35,004 nt of DNA from an uncultured Faecalibacterium sp. (GTDB lineage: Bacteria > Bacillota > Clostridia > Oscillospirales > Ruminococcaceae): the NCBI GenBank assembly GCA_934525845.1, contig CAKSZS010000025.1, positions 1 to 35,004 on the forward strand, read 5' to 3'. The position numbers were made by a program, and so were the translations under genes. Below the pieces are notes generated by a model. That model had not been told where the DNA came from. It made no database searches and worked only from the letters and a program-made list of their open reading frames with translations. Position 1 is the stretch's first letter, and every line of letters begins with the position of its first letter. Positions 29,207-35,004 of this stretch are shown one piece after another.

Positions 29207-30052
29207 ATGTCTACGAATTTTTGGGAGCTGCTGCAGCAGCACCAGGGCGACCTGACAAAATCGGGCCGTACCGTGGCGGAATATCTGATGCAGCACGCTG
29301 CAGAAGCACAGTATCTGTCCATTTCATCCCTTGCCAGAGAGTGCAAGGTAGCAGAAGCGACCGTGTTCCGCTTCTGCCGGGCGCTGGGGTTCGAAGGTTA
29401 CCATGAAATGCGCATCGCGCTGGCACAGGCCAACGCCACAGGAGCAATGGTCAACCAGCGCGATCCGGAACCCGATGCCGATACGGCGACCCTCTGTGAG
29501 CACGCCAGCGCGTTGTTCATGACCGCCATCAACGGCACGCAGAACACCCTTTCCCCGGAAGCAGTGGACCGGGCGGTGGAGCTGCTGCACCGTGCACGGC
29601 AGGTGTTCTGCCTGGGACAGGGCGGCAGTCAGCTGGTGGCCAACGATATCTGTGCCCGGTTTGCGGGCATCACGAACAAGTTCCGCACGGCGGGCGACAG
29701 CCATATGCAGATCATGGCGGCCAGCCTGATGACCGAGCAGGATGTGGTGCTGTTCGTGTCCTATTCCGGCGCGACCCGGGATATGCTGGAGACGCTGCGG
29801 ACGGCTAAAGCTGCCGGTGCAAAGATCATCCTGCTGACCCACTACGAGGATTCGCCGGGGGCAAGGCTGGCGGACATCGTGCTGCTGTGCGGCGCGCAGG
29901 AAAATCCGCTGGATTCCGGCAGCATCCCCATCAAGGTGGCCGTGCTGTATGTGGCCGAGGTACTGCTGCTGCGCTATATGCTGGACGATGCAGAGGCCTC
30001 CAATGCGGCGCAGGACTGCACCACCGAGGCGCTGGCGGTCAAAATGCTGTGA
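29207..30052 (+). CDS. RpiR-family transcriptional regulator of the nan operon
   Basis: 281-aa DNA-binding protein. N-terminal HTH_6 domain (about 1-77) with SISSLARECKVAEATVFRFCRALGF (shown as SLARECKVAEATVFRFCRA), the family's recognition helix. SIS sugar-isomerase-like domain (about 118-255) with FCLGQGGSQLVANDI, FVSYSGATRDMLETLRTAKAAGA (SYSGATRDMLETLR) and IILLTH. SIS domains of this family bind phosphosugars; in other bacteria NanR of the RpiR family senses ManNAc-6-P or a related intermediate. Divergent orientation to the sialic acid operon strongly suggests that it controls that operon. Start ATG after TAGGAGCAGGAG. A strong terminator follows. Confidence 0.92.
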   Translation: MSTNFWELLQQHQGDLTKSGRTVAEYLMQHAAEAQYLSISSLARECKVAEATVFRFCRALGFEGYHEMRIALAQANATGAMVNQRDPEPDADTATLCEHASALFMTAINGTQNTLSPEAVDRAVELLHRARQVFCLGQGGSQLVANDICARFAGITNKFRTAGDSHMQIMAASLMTEQDVVLFVSYSGATRDMLETLRTAKAAGAKIILLTHYEDSPGARLADIVLLCGAQENPLDSGSIPIKVAVLYVAEVLLLRYMLDDAEASNAAQDCTTEALAVKML

Positions 30053-30058
30053 ATCATG

Positions 30059-30100
30059 CAAACGCCCGGAAGGCGGCCTGCCTTCCGGGCGTTTTTTTTT
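30059..30100 (+). terminator. Intrinsic terminator of the RpiR gene
   Basis: AACGCCCGGAAGG and CCTTCCGGGCGTT form a 13-bp stem followed by nine T. Confidence 0.92.
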
Positions 30101-30251
30101 CGGAAAAAAGCAGGAAGATCCGGGTGCCCTCTGAAAAAGAAGCGGGCAGAATGCTTGCGCTTTGCCGGGCGGGATGGGCCGGGCGGGATGGTATGATAAA
30201 TAGAATTGGGATCAAAGACGAAGAGCGGGCCGGCAGGGGAAAAGGAAAAAC

Positions 30252-33200
30252 ATGAAAAGCTGCGTATTTCAAGAGGATGCAATTTGTTCCGGAGGGGACT
30301 CCAGACTGACAGAGGAAAATCTTGTGGTCGTCCGGCGCCTTGTCCGGCGCAGCCATCCGGTGGGGTTTCTGGCAGGCTGTTACGATGAAGCGCTGACCAT
30401 CACGGATGCCAGCAGCTTCTTTTTGCAGAATCTGGGGTACGAGAGCTTTGCAGATCTGGCAGAGCATACTGGTTCTTCCCTGAAGCGGCTGGTCTATGGG
30501 GAAAACCGTTCCTTTCTTGAGCCGGATCGGTTCCCTCAGATCCAGGGCGCGGGCGATGGGCAGCTGCTGACCCGGGACGGAGTGCCGCTGTATACCCGGC
30601 TGTACAAGCAGGACACCGTGGACGGAAAGGGCAGCCCCATCTGGGTCATGACGGCGCAGATCGACTGGACTCGGCAGAATCTGTATCTGGTGAACAATGT
30701 CATCCAGTCCGGCCTGTGGTACATCGACTGCGATGAGCAGGGGCAGGAGACCGACATCGTGTACAGCCACGAGTTCCGCCGGATGCTGGGATATCATGAC
30801 ATTCTGGATTTCCCCAACCGGCTGACATCCTGGTCGGGGCTGATCCATCCGGAAGACCGGGACCGCACTGTGAAGATGCTGAAGGACGCAATGGCCGACA
30901 GCACCGGAACGATCCGCTACGATACCGAGTACCGGATGCGGCTGGCCGATGGGACCTATCAATGGTTCCGGGACAGCGGAGAAGCCAGCCGCCGCATGAA
31001 TGGCACGGTGCGCCGGATGGTAGGCATTTTTGTCAACATCGACCAGAAAAAGCGGGCCGAGATCCAGGCCAAAAAGAGCGAGGCGTTCCACCGCGCCTAT
31101 ACGGAATCCAATCTGTGCGAATATTATGTGGATCTGCAGACCGGCCGCGTCGAGTCCCTGAAGCTGGAACACTCCATGCTGGCGGAGCTGGAACCGGGGC
31201 AGAGCTGGGATGCGCTGGCACAGGCGTATCGGGAGCAGTTCGTCAGCCCGAAGGATCGGGAGCGGGTCGCACAGTTTTTTGACCGTGCCCACATGAGCGC
31301 CGTCCTGCGGGACGGCTCCACGGAGAATAACCTGGAGTGCCGCATCTTTCTGCAGGGCAAGGAACGCTGGGTGCGCAATATGGTGATGCCCGGAGAGACC
31401 GATGCTTCGGCACGGTATGCGCTGGTGATCCTGCGCGACATCACCGAAGCACGGAAGGGGGAACTGCGTGCCCGGGAACTGGTGCAGCAGAACAGGGCCA
31501 TGAACCTTCTGATCAAGGGGATGGTAAAGCTGGTGGACCGCTTTGCCCTGTGCGACCTGGAAGCGGATTCTTATATTTTCTACGGGATGCAGAGCGGCAG
31601 TGTCTATCCGTCCAAGGGAGCATACCATGTTCTGACGGAGCTGATCGGGCAGCGCTTTCAGAGCGTCTCACAGGAAAAAACGTTGCAGCAGATCCTGTCG
31701 GCAGCGGAACTCCGCCGCGTTCTGCAGAAGCCGGAGGATCTTTATAAAATCGAATACTGCGCGCAGGACGGAGGACAGACCAAGAGCCTGGCCATGATCC
31801 CGCTGGACTGGAAGGAGCCGGGCCGGGTGCGCAGGGTCCTGCTCATCGCGCAGGACACCACGCAGGAAAAGCAGGCCGAGACTGCCGCCCGGGAGGCGCT
31901 CAAGGTCGCCTACGATGCGGCCAACCGCGCCAACAGCGCCAAGACGGAATTCCTGTCCAATATGTCCCACGATATCCGCACGCCGATGAATGCCATCGTG
32001 GGCATGACGGCCATTGCCGGGGCCAATCTGGACAATCAGGAGCGGGTGCGGGACTGTCTGGGCAAGATCACCCAGTCCAGCCGCCACCTGCTGGCCCTCA
32101 TCAACGAGGTGCTGGATATGTCCCGCATCGAGAGCGGCAAGGTGTCCCTGAGCGAAGAGGACTTCAATCTGGCAGAACTGGTGGAAAATCTGATCGGGAT
32201 GACCAAAGCGGGCATTGCGGCGCACCAGCATGATTTTGAAGTGCACCTGCAGTCCATCGAGCATGAGGATGTGTGCGGCGACAGCCTGCGGATCCAGCAG
32301 GTCATCACCAACATCCTGAGCAATGCCATCAAGTATACGCCGGATGGCGGGCGCATCGTGTTCTCCATTGCCGAGCGGCCCACGCAGTCCCGCGGTCTCG
32401 GCTGCTATGAATTCACCGTCGAAGACAACGGCATCGGCATGACGCCGGAGTTCCAGCAGGTGCTGTTTGAACCCTTCACCCGCGCAGATGACAAACGCAC
32501 CACCCGAATCCAGGGCACAGGCCTAGGCATGGCCATTGCGCAGAACATCGTGACCATGATGAACGGCCGCATTGATGTTGAGAGCACTCTGGGCAGGGGC
32601 AGCAGATTCACCGTGACCATATTCCTGAAGCTGCAGGATACCGGCAATGAGGAGCTGAAAGAGCTGGTCGATCTGCCGGTGCTGGTGGTGGACGATGATC
32701 CGGTCTGCTGTGAGAGCACCGTGGGCATCCTGAAGGAAATCGGCCTGGACGGTGAGAGCGTGACCACCGGGAAAGAGGCCGTGGAGCGCACCGTGGCCCG
32801 CCACGAAAAGCAGGAGGATTATTTTGCGGTCATCGTGGACTGGAAGATGCCGGGCATGGACGGCATTGAGACGGCCCGGCAGATCCGGCAGAAAGTGGGG
32901 GATGAGGTGCCCATCGTGGTGCTGACCGCCTACGACTATTCCAGCATTGAAGAGGAAGCACGGGAGGCCGGCGTCAATGAATTCATCACCAAGCCGCTGT
33001 TCCGCTCCCGGCTGACGACAGCACTGCGGAACATTGCCGCAGGGCGTTCTGCGCATCCGGAAGAGGACAGTCTGTCGGATCTGCGGAACTGCAGCTATGC
33101 GGGACGCCGCATCCTGCTGGTGGAAGACAACGATCTGAACCGCGAGATCGCCTGCGAGATCATCGGGATGACCGGCGCGGCGGTCGAAACGGCAGAAAAC

Positions 33201-33479
33201 GGCAGAGCTGCTGTGGAAAAGTTCATGAAGGCGCCGCAGGGCTATTATGACCTGATCTTTATGGACATCCAGATGCCGGTCATGAACGGCTACGAAGCCG
33301 CAGCAGCCATCCGCTCCATGAAGGAACATGGCGGCCTGGCTGTGCCCATCGTGGCGATGACGGCCAACGCGTTTGCGGAAGATGTGCTGCTGGCCAAAAA
33401 CGCAGGAATGAATGAGCACGTTGCAAAGCCGCTGGATCTGGGCAGACTCCACGAGGTGCTGCAGCGCTGGCTGAAATAA
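30252..33479 (+). CDS. Soluble hybrid histidine kinase with PAS modules and two receiver domains
   Basis: 1075-aa signalling protein without a membrane helix, so it senses in the cytosol. Residues 1-450 hold PAS-like domains; YRMRLADGTYQWFRDSG (about 227-243) and the following GIFVNIDQKKRAE are a clear PAS_3 end. HisKA carries the phospho-acceptor His573 in NMSHDIRTPMN. HATPase shows an N-box near 686 (NILSNAIKYTPDGG), then VEDNGIGM and GTGLGMAIAQ. Two receivers follow: REC1 (about 809-925) with Asp814 pocket and phospho-site Asp863 in VDWKMPGMDG, and REC2 (about 954-1073) with Asp1005 in MDIQMPVMNG. No Hpt domain or output domain is present, and no partner regulator is adjacent, so the downstream target is unknown. 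Start ATG after AAAAGGAAAAAC. Confidence 0.93.
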   Translation: MKSCVFQEDAICSGGDSRLTEENLVVVRRLVRRSHPVGFLAGCYDEALTITDASSFFLQNLGYESFADLAEHTGSSLKRLVYGENRSFLEPDRFPQIQGAGDGQLLTRDGVPLYTRLYKQDTVDGKGSPIWVMTAQIDWTRQNLYLVNNVIQSGLWYIDCDEQGQETDIVYSHEFRRMLGYHDILDFPNRLTSWSGLIHPEDRDRTVKMLKDAMADSTGTIRYDTEYRMRLADGTYQWFRDSGEASRRMNGTVRRMVGIFVNIDQKKRAEIQAKKSEAFHRAYTESNLCEYYVDLQTGRVESLKLEHSMLAELEPGQSWDALAQAYREQFVSPKDRERVAQFFDRAHMSAVLRDGSTENNLECRIFLQGKERWVRNMVMPGETDASARYALVILRDITEARKGELRARELVQQNRAMNLLIKGMVKLVDRFALCDLEADSYIFYGMQSGSVYPSKGAYHVLTELIGQRFQSVSQEKTLQQILSAAELRRVLQKPEDLYKIEYCAQDGGQTKSLAMIPLDWKEPGRVRRVLLIAQDTTQEKQAETAAREALKVAYDAANRANSAKTEFLSNMSHDIRTPMNAIVGMTAIAGANLDNQERVRDCLGKITQSSRHLLALINEVLDMSRIESGKVSLSEEDFNLAELVENLIGMTKAGIAAHQHDFEVHLQSIEHEDVCGDSLRIQQVITNILSNAIKYTPDGGRIVFSIAERPTQSRGLGCYEFTVEDNGIGMTPEFQQVLFEPFTRADDKRTTRIQGTGLGMAIAQNIVTMMNGRIDVESTLGRGSRFTVTIFLKLQDTGNEELKELVDLPVLVVDDDPVCCESTVGILKEIGLDGESVTTGKEAVERTVARHEKQEDYFAVIVDWKMPGMDGIETARQIRQKVGDEVPIVVLTAYDYSSIEEEAREAGVNEFITKPLFRSRLTTALRNIAAGRSAHPEEDSLSDLRNCSYAGRRILLVEDNDLNREIACEIIGMTGAAVETAENGRAAVEKFMKAPQGYYDLIFMDIQMPVMNGYEAAAAIRSMKEHGGLAVPIVAMTANAFAEDVLLAKNAGMNEHVAKPLDLGRLHEVLQRWLK

Positions 33480-33515
33480 AAAAACAGCTCCAAGCCTGGG
33501 CTTGGAGCTGTTTTT
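33477..33515 (+). terminator. Bidirectional terminator between the kinase and the tRNA-Leu remnant
   Basis: AAAAAACAGCTCCAAGCC, loop TGG, GGCTTGGAGCTGTTTTT: a 13-14 bp stem with A and T flanks. It ends the kinase gene and would also have been the native terminator of tRNA-Leu on the minus strand. Confidence 0.92.
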
Positions 33516-33518
33516 CTA

Positions 33519-33571
33519 TGCCGGTGGTGGGGGTCGAACCCACACGTGTTATTAGCACAAGGGATTTTGAG
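33519..33571 (-). pseudogene. 3' half of tRNA-Leu (anticodon CAA): attachment site of an integrated element
   Basis: On the minus strand the sequence runs from the anticodon loop (CTCAAAA) through TCCC, the long variable arm TTGTGCTAATAACACG, a perfect T-arm GTGGG-TTCGACC-CCCAC and the acceptor strand CACCGGC plus A73. The 5' half of the tRNA (D-arm, 5' acceptor GCCGGTG) is missing; unrelated AT-rich DNA takes its place. This is the usual scar when an integrase inserts an element in the 3' part of a tRNA gene: the displaced end stays here and the restored gene should lie at the far end of the element. Confidence 0.88.
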
Positions 33572-33820
33572 TTTTTGTCCTCATCTTCCATCTGGTGTCA
33601 TCCAGTGATATCTAGTGATATCTGGTTCCCACTGTGCAAAGGCAAAATTCACGCCTCAACGAACAATAATTTGGAATATCCACGATTTTTCGATGCGTTT
33701 TCCCCCTACTCTGTTTTTTCAGTTTGGACCGCCCAAATGGAAATTGGAGGGATGTTCAGGAGGGATGCAGGGCAAAACGCTCCTCTGCTTAGGCACAAAA
33801 CGAAAGGAAAGTCAAGGATA
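33572..33820. other. Element end with tandem repeats, upstream of the excisionase-like gene
   Basis: No gene is supported. The stretch is much richer in A+T than the chromosome to the left. Two exact 10-bp tandem copies of AGTGATATCT lie at 33604-33623, with related ATCTGGTGTC/ATCTGGTTCC units beside them. These look like arm-type integrase or excisionase sites next to an attachment core. Confidence 0.6.
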
Positions 33821-34033
33821 ATGAATCAAATTCAAGCAAAAGAGTATTATAAAAAATTATTTGTGAACTATCCTGATGTGCTGTCTGTCGAAGAAGCAAC
33901 AACTTTACTCGGTTTCAAAAGCCAGACTGCCATCATCAGAAGAATCCATCAACATAGAATTCGCTGCCTGAAAGTCGGACGATCTTTCATGATTCCGAAA
34001 GAATATCTCATCGACTATCTTTTGGATAGCTAA
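33821..34033 (+). CDS. Excisionase-like helix-turn-helix protein
   Basis: 70-aa DNA-binding protein of the HTH_17/excisionase type: LSVEEATTLLGFKSQTAIIRRI (core VEEATTLLGFKSQTAII) and the wing RIRCLKVGRSFMIPKEYLIDYL. Such proteins steer excision of integrative elements or act as their small regulators. The frame stays open far upstream, but ATG 33821 is the first start with a Shine-Dalgarno (AAGGA just before, GAAAGGAAA a little further). Lower GC than the chromosome fits its membership of the inserted element. A terminator follows. Confidence 0.82.
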   Translation: MNQIQAKEYYKKLFVNYPDVLSVEEATTLLGFKSQTAIIRRIHQHRIRCLKVGRSFMIPKEYLIDYLLDS

Positions 34034-34056
34034 ATTATACAGCCATTATATTACAT

Positions 34057-34098
34057 AGCGCACCACTTTTCAATAAGAAAAGAGTGCGCTTTTTATTT
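34057..34098 (+). terminator. Terminator after the excisionase-like gene
   Basis: AGCGCAC...CTTTTC and GAAAAG...GTGCGCT form a long stem followed by TTTTTATTTT. Confidence 0.82.
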
Positions 34099-34159
34099 TC
34101 AAACGAAAGGCGGTCGATTTTTTGAACACAAGCTGGAGCAAAAACGTTGAAAAAGCCAC

Positions 34160-35004
34160 ATGACACTTGACTACTTCTACGGACAAGCCGGAGAGCTGTT
34201 CTCCTTCTACCGCATTCCAAAGGCTCTGTTTCAGGAGCCACGGTTCCAGAGCCTGTCAACCGATGCCAAAACCCTGTACGGTATCCTGCTGGACCGCATG
34301 AGCCTGTCCGTGAAAAACGGCTGGCTGGACGAGCAGAACCGGGTGTTCATCATCTTCACGATAGAGGATGTCAAGAGGGCATTGTGTTGCGCAGACAACA
34401 AAGCGACCAAGCTGCTCCGGGAACTCGAAAAGTTTGGTTTGATTGAACGAAAACGAAGAGGTCTGGGAAAGCCAAGTTTGGTGTATGTGAAGAACTTTTC
34501 GGCAGAATCGTCAAAATCAATATTCCAGAATCGTGATTTTCACGATTCTGGAGGCTTCAAAAACGCAAGTCAAGACCCTTCAAAATCACGATGTAATAAG
34601 ACTAAAGAGAATGATACTGAAATGAGTGAGACTGATCCCTTCTATTCTGAAGAATCGGATGAGATGAGCAAACGCACCCAACTGGAAGAATTTTTTTCTC
34701 AGTCTTTAGAGGTAGACCTTCTGCTCCGGCTTTGCCCGGACGATGAGGATACCATCTATCAGATCATGGATTTGCTGGTGGACACCTGTGCCACCAAGCG
34801 CAAGACGCTGCGCATTGCCGGGGACGATAAACCCGCTGAGGTGGTACGCAGCCGGTTTATGAAGCTAAACGCCGACCATATTCGCTTTGTGCTGAAGTGC
34901 CTTGCAGAGAACAGCAGCCCGATCCGAAACATGAAACAATATCTGCTCGCTTCTCTGTACAACGCACCCACCACGATGCAGCTTTCCTACCAGAACCAAA
35001 CCAA
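34160..35004 (+). CDS. repA: Replication initiator protein A, RepA_N type (3' truncated by window edge)
   Basis: Open to the last base, 281 codons seen. The N-terminus DYFYGQAGELFSFYRIPKALF, shown as FSFYRIPKALF, then STDAKTLYGILLDRMSLS, KNGWLDEQNRVFIIFTIEDV (WLDEQNRVFIIFTIED) and ATKLLRELEKFGLIERKRRGLGKP (LLRELEKFGLIERKRRG) is the winged-helix RepA_N domain found in plasmids and in integrative conjugative elements of Firmicutes. A low-complexity Ser/Asn/Glu linker (about 115-175) separates it from the C-terminal domain typical of such element-borne initiators (DUF6017-like). The start at 34160 has no strong Shine-Dalgarno. An inverted repeat in the linker-coding part may be the origin. It marks the element as a replicating ICE or plasmid-derived unit. 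Confidence 0.9.
   Translation, partial: MTLDYFYGQAGELFSFYRIPKALFQEPRFQSLSTDAKTLYGILLDRMSLSVKNGWLDEQNRVFIIFTIEDVKRALCCADNKATKLLRELEKFGLIERKRRGLGKPSLVYVKNFSAESSKSIFQNRDFHDSGGFKNASQDPSKSRCNKTKENDTEMSETDPFYSEESDEMSKRTQLEEFFSQSLEVDLLLRLCPDDEDTIYQIMDLLVDTCATKRKTLRIAGDDKPAEVVRSRFMKLNADHIRFVLKCLAENSSPIRNMKQYLLASLYNAPTTMQLSYQNQT
34525..34592. repeat. Inverted repeats inside repA: candidate origin or RepA binding region
   Basis: A perfect inverted repeat, CCAGAATCGTGA-TTT-TCACGATTCTGG (34525-34551), and a further AAAATCACGAT at 34582-34592, which is the exact reverse complement of ATCGTGATTTT (34530-34540). In RepA_N replicons the origin commonly lies inside the rep gene, so these are candidate initiator sites. 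Confidence 0.6.

Noticed and set aside
33541..33580. Full tRNA-Leu gene at the kinase end
   Set aside because: T-arm, variable arm and acceptor 3' strand are perfect, but no D-arm or 5' acceptor strand exists within a tRNA length upstream on the minus strand, so it is only the 3' half.

Overview
This 35 kb window looks like the chromosome of a gut Clostridia bacterium, most likely a Faecalibacterium or a close Ruminococcaceae/Oscillospiraceae relative. That rests on GC-rich coding DNA, strong AGGAGG-type ribosome binding sites, consensus SigA promoters, a DUF6465 protein, BMP-type proteins and short dispersed palindromic elements. The genus is inferred from overall style, not from a marker gene.

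Layout. (1) 1-3770: the end of a sugar ABC permease (MglC/RbsC type), a tail-anchored coiled-coil protein, a copy of a dispersed inverted-repeat element, then a TAXI-type binding lipoprotein paired with a GltS-type glutamate symporter and a small His-rich repeat protein. (2) 4001-5371, minus strand: an AzgA/PbuG-type purine permease with its own promoter and a hairpin leader. (3) 5816-15735: a compact phage head and packaging module (coupled small ORF, large terminase, portal, Prp-type protease fused to scaffold, N4-gp56-type capsid, two small head genes, a large propeller-like protein, a 61-aa protein, and an Ala/Gln-rich probable ejection protein). No integrase, repressor, replication, lysis or tail-fibre gene is present, but every head gene is open. 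(4) 15861-16020, minus strand: tRNA-His and tRNA-Arg behind a strong promoter; an inverted copy of the tRNA-His 3' end lies between them and the phage module. (5) 16173-21339: household genes (PAP2 phosphatase, DUF1643, a cytosolic BMP-like protein, a metallophosphoesterase, DUF6465, a Cys-motif protein). (6) 21561-28728, minus strand: a sialic acid (nan) operon with binding protein, two permeases, NanA, YhcH/NanQ, NanE, ROK kinase and an SGNH esterase, divergent from an RpiR-type regulator at 29207. (7) 30252-33479: a large soluble hybrid histidine kinase. (8) 33519-35004: the 3' half of a tRNA-Leu(CAA) gene, followed by a lower-GC mobile element (tandem repeats, an excisionase-like gene and a RepA_N-type initiator running off the window), so the window ends inside an integrative element.

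How the genes work together. The nan genes encode uptake of sialic acid and its conversion through anomerisation, cleavage to ManNAc and pyruvate, phosphorylation and epimerisation to GlcNAc-6-P. No sialidase and no transport ATPase are encoded here, which suggests scavenging of free sialic acid and use of a shared ATPase. Intrinsic terminators after the binding-protein gene and after nanA probably set a stepped expression level.

The most striking system is in the phage module. A Prp-like cysteine protease (His24/Cys36), of the family that trims ribosomal protein L27, is fused in frame to a scaffold-like domain through two LQLFA-type Prp cleavage motifs. The major capsid protein begins with a third such motif, and an internal start with its own Shine-Dalgarno could yield free scaffold. 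This resembles the lambda C/Nu3 arrangement with an unrelated protease.
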